Below, in pieces: positions 13,313 through 21,585 of a DNA stretch of 40,035 nt. Under the pieces are notes generated by a model. It did no database searches. It was not told the DNA's origin and saw only the letters and a list, made by a program, of their open reading frames with translations. Position numbers and translations under genes: made by a program. Origin of the DNA: a virus; IMG/VR virus record IMGVR_UViG_3300013137_000043, positions 1-40,035 of that record. One strand, written 5' to 3'. Each line of letters opens with the position of its first letter. The first letter of the stretch is position 1.

Positions 13313-14242
13313 TTATTCTTTTTGACAAGCATAGAAGAAAGACTCTATCATCGCAGCTTTTCCGGAATACATCCAGGTATCACGAAAGATAGAGATTGTC
13401 TTCAGAGCTTTCATATTCCCAGCCCCTCCATTTAGAAGGACCTTACTCATATATGTCAAGACGGCATATCTTACTTTCTCCGGGTCATCATCTATCCCTT
13501 TTAAGAGATTCGCTATATACTCCCAGCTCTTACCTTCCAATACCGCCTTGCAGACATCTGTTATAACAACATCATTTATCGTTAAATCAATTATCGTCTG
13601 AAGTGCAATTTCCTTGTCTCCAATATCCATTACCTGGTCAAGCATGACAAGAGCTTGCCTTGGGCTTCCTTCACAACACTCACATATCTTCTGGAGAACT
13701 GAGATGTCAACTTCTGCATTTTCCTTTTGAAGAACTCCTTTCAAGAGCCTGAGAATTTTCGCTCTCTGAAGAGTTGAAACTGAGAAGCAATGACAACGAT
13801 TCTTTATCGTCTTTATCACCTTATCCGGGTCAGTTGTGCAAAGAATAAAGAATACATGAGAAGGAGTATCTTCGAGGATTTTCAGCAATGCGTTTTGAGC
13901 ATCACTTGTTAGCTTGTGACACTCGTCTAAAAGATATATTTTCGATTTTCCATACATTGGAGAGAAAGAGCACTTATTTATAATATCTCTTATTGTGTCG
14001 ATTCCTCTTGCCTCACTTGAATTTATCTCGAAGAATTCCGCTGGGTCACAATCTATCTCTCCTCCAATTACCCTCGCAAGAGTTGTCTTTCCGCACCCTG
14101 AAGGACCTGTAAAAAGGAAGGAATGAGGAACCCCGTCCTTTCTCGAAAAAAGACCAATGAGAGATTCAACTACTCCTTCATTTCCGATAACTTCATCGAA
14201 AGATTTCGGCCTATATCTTATATGAAGAGGATGCATTTTCAT
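13313..14242 (-). CDS. DNA polymerase III gamma/tau-like clamp loader ATPase
   Basis: AAA+ clamp loader: N-terminal RYRPKSFDEVIGNE, Walker A GPSGCGKTT (residues 46-54), Walker B IYLLDECHKL, sensor 1 FILCTT and arginine finger NRCHCF (a variant of SRC). Residues about 200-300 form the collar region (GSPRQALVMLDQ). At 309 aa it lacks the tau extensions. It should load the phage sliding clamp (17778..18794). The start is placed at 14242 after AAAGGACCACA. Confidence 0.88.
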   Translation of the reverse strand: MKMHPLHIRYRPKSFDEVIGNEGVVESLIGLFSRKDGVPHSFLFTGPSGCGKTTLARVIGGEIDCDPAEFFEINSSEARGIDTIRDIINKCSFSPMYGKSKIYLLDECHKLTSDAQNALLKILEDTPSHVFFILCTTDPDKVIKTIKNRCHCFSVSTLQRAKILRLLKGVLQKENAEVDISVLQKICECCEGSPRQALVMLDQVMDIGDKEIALQTIIDLTINDVVITDVCKAVLEGKSWEYIANLLKGIDDDPEKVRYAVLTYMSKVLLNGGAGNMKALKTISIFRDTWMYSGKAAMIESFFYACQKE

Positions 14243-14385
14243 TGTGGTCCTTTCTTTTTCATTATAGAGTAGAAATAGCCAGTAATCATCCCGAAAATTC
14301 CGAAAATCACGATTGCCCATCCCTGAGGCTCAAATCCTTTGAGGACAAGAATAATCCCCGATATAAATAGGATTGTACTTCTCAT
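14239..14385 (-). CDS. Small membrane protein (48 aa)
   Basis: Two hydrophobic stretches (STILFISGIILVLKG and WAIVIFGIFGMITGYFYSI) with a basic C-terminus. AAAGGAGGAGGGGCTGAT precedes the ATG and lies inside the end of the polymerase gene. Two transmembrane helices are likely. Function unknown; its place between polymerase and clamp loader is odd for a membrane protein. Confidence 0.6.
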   Translation of the reverse strand: MRSTILFISGIILVLKGFEPQGWAIVIFGIFGMITGYFYSIMKKKGPQ

Positions 14386-17300
14386 ATCAGCCCCTCCTCC
14401 TTTCTCATCATAAGAACTGAAACTTTCTGTGCAAATGTTTTTATCCCTTCTCTCCATTTCTCTTTCTTATCTTTTTCCTGCCCATATAAAAGAGAGGCAG
14501 GATGAATACAATAGCAAATCCAGCAGCCATACTTAAAGCTCCACTTTGCAGTTCCGCTCAAATCGTATATTCCGGATGTCTTATTTTCGAAGAAATGAAC
14601 GCATGAATTTCCTATCCCGAGAGCGACTCCAGGATTCAGCTCTTTAAGCTCTTTATCTAAATGCTTCCAGCACATTTTCGTCTTCGTTAAATCATATTTT
14701 TCTTTCGAGGAACCTGGAAAGCATTTATAGACATTTGTCACATGACAATATTCTCTTTTTATTCCATGCTTGTAGCATTCTTCCCATAGAAGCCCACCGG
14801 AGTCTCCAATGAATCCAATTCCTTCTCTGTCTTCATCCCTTCCTGGAGATTCTCCGATGATTGCAATATTATATCTTCCGAGAGATGGAAGAACAGGTGC
14901 TCTTGCGAATTCTCTTAAAGGACAATCATTACACTTGCTTACAGATTCGTCTCGATAGCTTATCTTTCTAAGCTTCAATTCTTTCTTTCTCAGGTCTTCT
15001 TTCAAGAGAGAGAAAGAAAATAATCCGCTCAATTCCATCAATTCATCAAACGAAGGTTCATAATCTGGCTCAAAGGAATGCATTTTCTGAAGAAGAGAGT
15101 TGAGAGAGTTTCCACCCTCCATCACCTTTACTTCTTTTTTCTTCACAGGCTCTTCTTTTTTCTGAGAGAAAAATCCTTTTATCTTCGGACCTTGCGGTTC
15201 CTCTTTTTTCTTCCTCTCTACAGTTCTTATTTTTTCTCCTATATCTCCTCGAAAGATTCTTTCACTCTGTTTTTCACCAAGCCCTTTAACTTCGATAAAT
15301 GGACAGTAAATTTCATCCCCTTTCACAATCCAGAGCTTTGAATGGCTGATTCCTACTTTCGGAAGTTTTATTTTCAATCCCGATGCATATACTTCCTCCA
15401 CTATCTCTTCCTTCTTCCCTTCGCTTCCGTATGAGAGAGAAGCAGAATAGAATTCATTTGGAAAGTAGTGCTTAAAATACATGCACCAGTACCCAATCAT
15501 CGTGTATTCAACGGCGTGGCTACGATTAAATCCATACGCGCCGAAATTATTCATTTCGTCGAAAAAATCTTCTGCCTGTTTCCTCGACAAAGTCCCTTTT
15601 TCTTCGCATCCTTTGACAAATTCTTCTTTGAATCTATTGAATGCCTCCAATCCTTTCGATTTTCCGACAACCTTTCTTATCTTCTCTATTGTCGTCCATG
15701 AAAGCCCTGCGAGCTCGTAGAGCGCAAGCATGAGCTGCTCTTGATAGACGATGATTCCGTGGGTATCTTTTGTTATTTTCTCAACAATAGAATGTATAGG
15801 CTCCCACTTTTCTTTCCCTCTCCTTCTCATAACAAATTTATCGACCATTCCACTCCTCAGTGTTCCAGGTCGATAGAGAGCATTTATCGCAACGAGGTCC
15901 TCGAAGCTTGATACTCTCATGTCTTTACAGAGCTTTGTAATTCCATGAGAGTTGAATTGAAAGCAACCAGAAGTATCGCCTTGAGCGAACCTTTTGAGGA
16001 TTTTCTTGTCATCGAGAGGAATTTTGTGGAAGATTATCTCAGGCTTTCCATTCAGTGCAATGAGCCTGTTCGCTTCCGAAAATACAGAGAGAGCATTGAG
16101 TCCAAGAATATCCATCTTCATCAATCCCATTTTCTCTGCATCGTCTTTTTCCCAGCAGACAGCAAGTTCTCCTCCTTTGCAGTAGATAAGATTTCCTCTC
16201 TTTCCTTCTCTTAAATCATCCTCTGAAATAACACAAGCAGCAGCATGAGTGCCCGTTCCTCGTATGTTTCCTTCAAGCCTCATTGCTATATCAGACTGGA
16301 GAGGATATTTTTTTGCAAAATCTCTTCCTTCAGATGTCTCATCAAATGATGATTTTAAGATGTCCGTGTCAACTTTTGTATATTCAAGAGATTTTGCAAA
16401 TTCATCTACATCCTTTGAAGGCAAGTCAAATACTCGTCCGACATCTCTTATTACAGACCTTCCTTTCAGATACATGAAAGTACTAACGGATGCGACATTA
16501 TATTTTCCATATAGCTCTCTTATGTGCTCAAATACAAGGTGCCTTTTTGAATCTTCAAAATCAATATCGATATCTGGCAAGTCATTCCTGTCAGGACTTG
16601 TAAATCTCCAGAAAAGAAGATTGTATCTGAGAGGGTCTACCATCGTTATCCCCATCAGATATGCAACAATGCTTCCTCCAACAGACCCTCTTCCTGGACC
16701 AATCATGATATTATTTTCTTTACACCAATTTACAATTTCCCAAACAATTAGAAAATATTTTATGAATCCTTTTTTCTTGAGAAGGTCGATTTCCTCTCGG
16801 AGTCTCTTCATGTAAGGCTTTTCATCTGGAACCTTCTGCCATATTTTTTCGAGATATCCTTCATCGACTATTCTCAAAAAGTCTTCTTCTGTGAGAGCTC
16901 CATTTTTCGATTTCGGGTCAGGAAGATTAACAGAAAGACTTTTTATTCTAAATGAATTGCACTGCTCTGCTATCCTTAGAGAGTTCTCTATAAATTCATC
17001 TCCCTGAAGATTGAGAGTCCTCGAGCAAGCTATTTTCATCTGATTTGCACTCTTTAGAAACAATTCATCCGTATCGAATTTCCATCTATCTTTGTCTGTC
17101 CATTTCGCATTCGATTGAATAGAGAGCATTGTTTCCTGAGCAGTCGCATCATCTGAATTGACATAGTGGCAATCATTTGTGAGAACAACAGGAATATCTC
17201 TTACATCCCTCAACGATTCTCTCATTGATAAAACAAGAGAATTATATCTCTCCTGAAATCTTGCCTTTAAAGGCATCACCTCAAACGCAAGACAATCTTT

Positions 17301-17777
17301 CGGTAAAAGTCTTCCGAGCTTTCCGAGAAGAGAGGCACCCCATTCTGTAGAGATAAATCCGTTATGGCACGCAGTCATAATAACAATTCCCTCTAAATCC
17401 TCACAAAGAATTTGAGGGTCTATTCTCGGCTTATAGTAGAATCCTTCAGTGTTTGCTATCGTGAGCATAGTGAGGAGATTTTTCCAGCCTGATTCGTTCT
17501 TGACAAGAATCGTTATGTGCTTTCTCTCCTCATTTTTTTCTTTCTTCTTGATATTCTCAACTATATACATCTCACATCCAATTATCGGAGAAATCCCTTC
17601 CTCAAGACAAGCCTCTTGCCACTTTATCACTCCTGCTACATTTCCGTGATTCGTTAAGGCAAGAGATTTGAATCCCATCCCTTTTGCCTTCTTTGCCCAT
17701 TGCTTGGCCGAGCCGAGACCGTCAAGATATGAGTATTCATTATGAACGTGAAGATGGACGTAATTTTCGTTATTCAT
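14382..17777 (-). CDS. DNA polymerase III alpha subunit fused to a family-4-like uracil-DNA glycosylase domain
   Basis: 1131 residues. The PHP domain starts HLHVHNEYSYLDG (8-20). The polymerase core has GPGRGSVGGS (360-369) and the catalytic aspartates in PDIDIDFED (401-409), later THAAACVIS, GCFQFNS and a helix-hairpin-helix-like GAYGFNRSHAVEY. From about residue 949 a second module begins: CNDCPL, GESPGRDEDREGIGFIGDSGGLL, VYKCFPG, a fourth Cys in MCWKHL, and HPASLL. These are the Fe-S ligands and both active-site motifs of family 4 (UDGa-like) glycosylases. The phage replicative polymerase therefore carries a uracil glycosylase fold at its C-terminus, which may remove or sense uracil or, as with poxvirus D4, serve processivity. 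Confidence 0.88.
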   Translation of the reverse strand: MNNENYVHLHVHNEYSYLDGLGSAKQWAKKAKGMGFKSLALTNHGNVAGVIKWQEACLEEGISPIIGCEMYIVENIKKKEKNEERKHITILVKNESGWKNLLTMLTIANTEGFYYKPRIDPQILCEDLEGIVIMTACHNGFISTEWGASLLGKLGRLLPKDCLAFEVMPLKARFQERYNSLVLSMRESLRDVRDIPVVLTNDCHYVNSDDATAQETMLSIQSNAKWTDKDRWKFDTDELFLKSANQMKIACSRTLNLQGDEFIENSLRIAEQCNSFRIKSLSVNLPDPKSKNGALTEEDFLRIVDEGYLEKIWQKVPDEKPYMKRLREEIDLLKKKGFIKYFLIVWEIVNWCKENNIMIGPGRGSVGGSIVAYLMGITMVDPLRYNLLFWRFTSPDRNDLPDIDIDFEDSKRHLVFEHIRELYGKYNVASVSTFMYLKGRSVIRDVGRVFDLPSKDVDEFAKSLEYTKVDTDILKSSFDETSEGRDFAKKYPLQSDIAMRLEGNIRGTGTHAAACVISEDDLREGKRGNLIYCKGGELAVCWEKDDAEKMGLMKMDILGLNALSVFSEANRLIALNGKPEIIFHKIPLDDKKILKRFAQGDTSGCFQFNSHGITKLCKDMRVSSFEDLVAINALYRPGTLRSGMVDKFVMRRRGKEKWEPIHSIVEKITKDTHGIIVYQEQLMLALYELAGLSWTTIEKIRKVVGKSKGLEAFNRFKEEFVKGCEEKGTLSRKQAEDFFDEMNNFGAYGFNRSHAVEYTMIGYWCMYFKHYFPNEFYSASLSYGSEGKKEEIVEEVYASGLKIKLPKVGISHSKLWIVKGDEIYCPFIEVKGLGEKQSERIFRGDIGEKIRTVERKKKEEPQGPKIKGFFSQKKEEPVKKKEVKVMEGGNSLNSLLQKMHSFEPDYEPSFDELMELSGLFSFSLLKEDLRKKELKLRKISYRDESVSKCNDCPLREFARAPVLPSLGRYNIAIIGESPGRDEDREGIGFIGDSGGLLWEECYKHGIKREYCHVTNVYKCFPGSSKEKYDLTKTKMCWKHLDKELKELNPGVALGIGNSCVHFFENKTSGIYDLSGTAKWSFKYGCWICYCIHPASLLYGQEKDKKEKWREGIKTFAQKVSVLMMRKEEGLI

Positions 17778-18794
17778 CTACTCTACTGGAAGCGCCATGA
17801 CATGAAGAAATGAGCCAGAAGAAAAGAGAGCTTTTGATTTTCCGACTGTGATTTTAGTTAAATGCTCGAGAACCTGAGACATGAAGAAGGGATTTGCATA
17901 GAATGAAAACTCAGGTCCATCGTAATCTATTTTCATTTTCTTTATGAGCTTTCCTGTCTGATTCTCAGACTTGCAAGAAATCTTTCCTTTTTTAACATCT
18001 ATCGAAATAACCCTGTCGAGCTCCGTCATTCCTTCAGAGAATATAGATGTCGATGTTATGGCATCCTTCATCTCTTTCGGCAATGAGAGATTGACTCCTT
18101 CGACTTCGAAAGCCTCCGCACACTCAGGAAATTCATCCGAAAGAATTCTTGAGCTGAAAACAACATTATCTTCTGTAAAAAAGTGAATCCAAGAAGAATC
18201 GATAATGAATTGCTTCACTTCATACTGGATAAGCTTCGATGCAGAGACGAGAGGAATAAGAACAGACCTCATCTTTCCTTTCATCTTGTACCAACTTATT
18301 CTACAGTCGTCAGATGAAAGAACCGAATCCTCATTTATGCTTACACAGCTCAGAAATCCCCTGGTAATATCCCTCGAGACAGAAAAGAGGCAGAGCTTTA
18401 CTCCTTCGATGAATCCTTCTGGAATCTCCTCTCGAACTGTAATCTCAATATCGTCTAAGAATTTGATGTTTGAGAAGATATGTCCTTCCTCCTTTATCGA
18501 AATTTCAGCTGTTGTCGATTCAGTCTCTATTTTCATCTTTCCTTCTGAAATAGTGACTTCTATCTCCTCTTCTTTTATTCCGGAAAGAATCGAGAAGAGC
18601 TCGTCCGATGGAGCAGAGAAGGGAGTTATGTCTCCGCACGGAAATGGGTGGGAGACACATATCTGGTCGTTGAATGTCACAATTCTTTTCGGCGTAAAAA
18701 CGAAGTGATTTGCCTGCTCAATAACAGATTTTCCTCCTAATCCAGGCATCACCATTTTAAGAGTTCTCACAAGCTCTTTAACATCAAATTCCAT
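17778..18794 (-). CDS. DnaN-like sliding clamp
   Basis: 338 residues with the three-domain beta-clamp rhythm: N-terminal MEFDVKELVRTLKMVMPGLG, FSAPSDELFSILSGI, a middle domain (CVSINEDSVLSSDDCRISWYKM, where bacterial clamps have L..VaTDghRla), and a C-terminal domain (ISIDVKKGKISCKSEN...FYANPFFMSQVLEHL). It directly precedes the polymerase in the operon (adjacent stop and start), as expected for a processivity clamp. It is diverged, but length and order agree. AAAGGAG before the ATG. Confidence 0.75.
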   Translation of the reverse strand: MEFDVKELVRTLKMVMPGLGGKSVIEQANHFVFTPKRIVTFNDQICVSHPFPCGDITPFSAPSDELFSILSGIKEEEIEVTISEGKMKIETESTTAEISIKEEGHIFSNIKFLDDIEITVREEIPEGFIEGVKLCLFSVSRDITRGFLSCVSINEDSVLSSDDCRISWYKMKGKMRSVLIPLVSASKLIQYEVKQFIIDSSWIHFFTEDNVVFSSRILSDEFPECAEAFEVEGVNLSLPKEMKDAITSTSIFSEGMTELDRVISIDVKKGKISCKSENQTGKLIKKMKIDYDGPEFSFYANPFFMSQVLEHLTKITVGKSKALFSSGSFLHVMALPVE

Positions 18795-18804
18795 GATTCT
18801 CCTT

Positions 18805-19773
18805 TCACATACTAAAAATACTACTCTTCGGTTTAAATGTCAGAGTCTTCTTCTTCTCATTTATCCATTTTTCGAGATGCAAGAAGAATTTCATATTTGC
18901 CCTACATCTCTCCTCCCATGTTGTTGAGAGCTTTTCGAAAGTATACCCTGTCTCCTGGAGCTCTTCTTCGAAGATTCCATAAAATTGAAACTGCTCTTTT
19001 GTTGTCTGTTTATCTGAAATCTTCACAACGACAGGAGGCTTTGAGAAATCTGGATTCTTGTATCCTCCGACAGGGAAATACGCACATCCGAATCCGGCAG
19101 CAATTCTCCATGTAGCGGCATCGCAGCTTGTCCAAGGAAATTCAAGAATCATAGATGAACCGAAAACAGCAAACCCATGAGTCTTCACCTTGATATTATT
19201 TTTCGCAAGATATGAAAATGCTCTATCCATCCAGAGCTTCTTCTGGTCAGGAGGAACGTCGTTTGCAGGAGAGATTCCAATATAATCTGTCTTCTCAACC
19301 ATCTTGTCGAGCCATTTGAAATGCTCTCCTTGGTGAAAGACATGTATCGGAGTAATTCCATCCTCGAGAAATCGGCAGAGGTTTTTATATCCATCCTCTG
19401 CCGCTTTTTCAATTATTGCCTTGTCCTCTTTCTTCACAGAAGAGTTGAGATTTATCGTCTCGCCTTTCTTTCCAGGAATGACATCGAGATTGACAACTCT
19501 CACTATCTTGTTTCTCTTCTCTCCTTCAGATATTGCTCCGTGGCAATATCTAATATATTTTTCGAAGTCAATCTGGTCGCCTTTATTCCAGGCAGAGAAG
19601 GCGCCTGAATCAATTAATACTTTTCCAGGTGTGTCCCCAGAGACATCCATCCAGCTCTCGAATTGTTTCGGATAGACGAATGAGCAGAGCTTATTTCTCA
19701 CTCCTATCTCATACTCTTCCGGAGATGCCTTCCCATCCCAACATCCCGCAAAATACATCGTAACTTCGTTCAC
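18805..19773 (-). CDS. dpdA: DpdA-like DNA guanine transglycosylase (7-deazaguanine insertion)
   Basis: A member of the tRNA-guanine-transglycosylase superfamily that acts on DNA. Visible: MYFAGCWDG at the N-terminus, VLIDSGAFSAWN (residues 52-63, with the probable catalytic Asp), VVNLDVIPG, PIHVFHQGE, DYIGISPANDV, and KTHGFAVFGSSMILEFPWTSCDAATWR. This last region is highly characteristic of phage DpdA proteins. The enzyme would exchange guanine in phage DNA for a 7-deazaguanine base made by the upstream Que enzymes, protecting DNA from host nucleases. It starts at GTG, overlapping the queF stop as GTGA, with AAAGGAG ahead. Confidence 0.8.
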   Translation of the reverse strand: MNEVTMYFAGCWDGKASPEEYEIGVRNKLCSFVYPKQFESWMDVSGDTPGKVLIDSGAFSAWNKGDQIDFEKYIRYCHGAISEGEKRNKIVRVVNLDVIPGKKGETINLNSSVKKEDKAIIEKAAEDGYKNLCRFLEDGITPIHVFHQGEHFKWLDKMVEKTDYIGISPANDVPPDQKKLWMDRAFSYLAKNNIKVKTHGFAVFGSSMILEFPWTSCDAATWRIAAGFGCAYFPVGGYKNPDFSKPPVVVKISDKQTTKEQFQFYGIFEEELQETGYTFEKLSTTWEERCRANMKFFLHLEKWINEKKKTLTFKPKSSIFSM

Positions 19774-21218
19774 GGCCGATACTCCTTTGAGTGATATTCT
19801 GCGACGACGTCAGTTGTAATTCCCCCACGAGCATTGAAGCTTCCTACAACCTTCATCCAGAGAGGGTCACAAGTATCAACCAGGTCTTCGAGGATTTTAT
19901 TGGTTATCGTCTCCATGAATGAGCCGTGGCCTCTATAGGAAAAGAGATAGAGTTTGAGAGATTTTGATTCGATGCACTTCTTTCTCGGGATATATTCTAT
20001 CTCGATGGAGGCGAAATCCGGTTGGCCGGTTTTTGGGCAATTATGAAGCACTACTCCATTTCCAAAAAAGTTTTCTATGTCCTCGACCTCGAGATTGTAT
20101 ACATCTTGCCTTCCATGAGGCTCAACGGAAACAACTCGATGATTAAGAGAAGGTAGCTCGGAAACTCTTTTTCGAAAATCTTTTGTTTCGAGAGAAGTTC
20201 GAACTTTTCCTCCTGATTTAATAATCCATTGAGAGATTGTCGTTCCATCAACTCCGTAGAACTCAGAGAGCTCAAGAATAGTATATCCTCTCTGATAATA
20301 TTGAGAGCACTCTTTCATCAATTTTCTATGAATAATGCTCTCAGGCTTGGCCAAAAGAGATTCTTTCTGAGTTCTTTTGTCAACCAGATGTCCAATTCTC
20401 GATTCAATTGTTGAAAAATCGCACTTGAATTTTTTAGCTAATGAATTAAAATTTTCTCCGGAATTGTACATTTCGATGAGCTCTTCTACCGAAGGAAGAG
20501 ACGAAGAATATCCATATTTCATTGATTGGTGATGACTGAAATGAGAAGACTGATTTTTTATTTCAAGATTTTCAATTTCATTATTAAAATGGCAATGGTC
20601 TTTGTGGTGAATCAGCTCATCCTCGAGATATCTCCCGAGAAAGCATTCCATTATGAGTCTGTGACGAGCCTTTCCTCGAATACAATCGAAAGATTTCTGG
20701 TCAGCTACTAACCTCATCCCCGGCTCCAGCTCCGAAGCCAATATCCAAGAAGTCTTTCCCCACCCCGTCGATATTAGAACCGGATGGTCTGGAGTCACTA
20801 CAATCTCTTTCGGGATTCGAGTTATATGGTCGTCTCCTTCTTTTCCGCTGCAGTGCAAGTGCTCAAGATTGATTTTCACGACAGAAGCATCTTCTCTTGT
20901 TTTTCTTACAGAGTGATATTTTCTCGCAACTGGTTCTCTTGTCTCTAAATCAAATCCGAAAATAATACCCTCAGTCCCCACCAAATCTTTTATAGGGATT
21001 CCATCAGGATATTTTTCTTCGTTGCGAGAAATATCCATCAAAGTATCTCCGGAAACGCAAAGAGAAGAAAATTCATTTGTCCGGAAGAGAATTCGATATT
21101 CCCTCAACTGAAACTTATTCTCGAATGTCTCGAGAATTTTAGTATTCGGCCCGCCGAGCTTGTAGATTGTTTTCTTTGCGCCGAGACTTTTGAGATGATT
21201 TGTCTTGTCTTTTTTCAT
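19770..21218 (-). CDS. queF: QueF, NADPH-dependent preQ0 reductase, interrupted by an intein
   Basis: The N-extein (residues 1-53) ends FRTNEFSSL and the C-extein (394-482) begins CPKTGQPDFASIEIEYIP and continues ESKSLKLYLFSYRGHGSF and FNARGGI. Joined, they read as an unbroken 142-residue QueF with EFSSLCPKTGQPDFASI, in which the Cys is the nucleophile that forms the thioimide with preQ0 and the Asp of GQPD is the acid. A 340-residue intein sits between (next entry). QueF reduces preQ0 to preQ1, implying that preQ1 is the base inserted by the neighbouring DpdA. SD AAAGGAGAAA; the first 80 nt overlap the previous gene. Confidence 0.88.
   Translation of the reverse strand: MKKDKTNHLKSLGAKKTIYKLGGPNTKILETFENKFQLREYRILFRTNEFSSLCVSGDTLMDISRNEEKYPDGIPIKDLVGTEGIIFGFDLETREPVARKYHSVRKTREDASVVKINLEHLHCSGKEGDDHITRIPKEIVVTPDHPVLISTGWGKTSWILASELEPGMRLVADQKSFDCIRGKARHRLIMECFLGRYLEDELIHHKDHCHFNNEIENLEIKNQSSHFSHHQSMKYGYSSSLPSVEELIEMYNSGENFNSLAKKFKCDFSTIESRIGHLVDKRTQKESLLAKPESIIHRKLMKECSQYYQRGYTILELSEFYGVDGTTISQWIIKSGGKVRTSLETKDFRKRVSELPSLNHRVVSVEPHGRQDVYNLEVEDIENFFGNGVVLHNCPKTGQPDFASIEIEYIPRKKCIESKSLKLYLFSYRGHGSFMETITNKILEDLVDTCDPLWMKVVGSFNARGGITTDVVAEYHSKEYRP
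20040..21059 (-). mobile_element. Intein with HNH homing endonuclease inside queF
   Basis: 340 residues (54-393 of the precursor). Splicing block A is CVSGDTLM with the nucleophilic Cys1; block B contains VTPDHPVL (TxxH); blocks F/G are DVYNLEVEDIENFFGNGVVLHN, with the penultimate His and terminal Asn, followed by the +1 Cys, which is also the QueF catalytic Cys. The middle carries an HNH endonuclease (LIHHKDHCHFNNEIENLEI, then HFSHH) and helix-turn-helix-like segments (TILELSEFYGVDGTTISQWI) that may recognise DNA. All splicing residues are present, so it should be active. Confidence 0.88.
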
Positions 21219-21582
21219 TCATTTTCTCCTTTGATTTTAAAAATCTTCCTATATCCTTTTTCTCTTTGTAGATTTCCTTGAATTTTCTAAGCATTCCTCG
21301 AGTTACAATATTTTCATAAATATATTTTCCTTTAGAAATTTCCCGGAATGCTCCAATTCTCGGGTCTGAAAACGTCCTCAGCGTGTCGCCGAATTTCGCA
21401 TTTCCTTTATCAAAAAACTCTTTTTTTATCTCATCATCTGTCATTTCAGGATTCATAACTCTCGCAAGAGATATCTTGAACCAATGAGATGGAAATCGAA
21501 AAGGAGGTCTAACCACCGACATCAAGATAAATGTCTTTGCTGCTAAATCGGTCATCACAATTCTCCCGAAAAGTCTTCCCAT
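21139..21582 (-). CDS. Unknown protein within the deazaguanine operon (147 aa)
   Basis: Not recognised. The N-terminus is hydrophobic (MTDLAAKTFILMSVVRPPFRFPSHWFKISLARVM), the middle has DDEIKKEFFDKGNAKFGDTLRTFSDPRIGAF, and the C-terminus is strongly basic (KSKEKMNEKRQDKSSQKSRRK). It sits between the folE fusion and queF, and its tail overlaps queF by 80 nt. Position suggests a role in DNA modification or substrate handling, but that is inference. Confidence 0.6.
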   Translation of the reverse strand: MGRLFGRIVMTDLAAKTFILMSVVRPPFRFPSHWFKISLARVMNPEMTDDEIKKEFFDKGNAKFGDTLRTFSDPRIGAFREISKGKYIYENIVTRGMLRKFKEIYKEKKDIGRFLKSKEKMNEKRQDKSSQKSRRKENNLQARRAEY

Positions 21583-21585
21583 AAC

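Noticed and set aside
20040-21059. Group I intron or unrelated gene inserted in queF
   Set aside because: The reading frame is continuous through the insertion, and protein-splicing blocks with Cys1, TxxH, HN and the +1 Cys are all present, so it is an intein.
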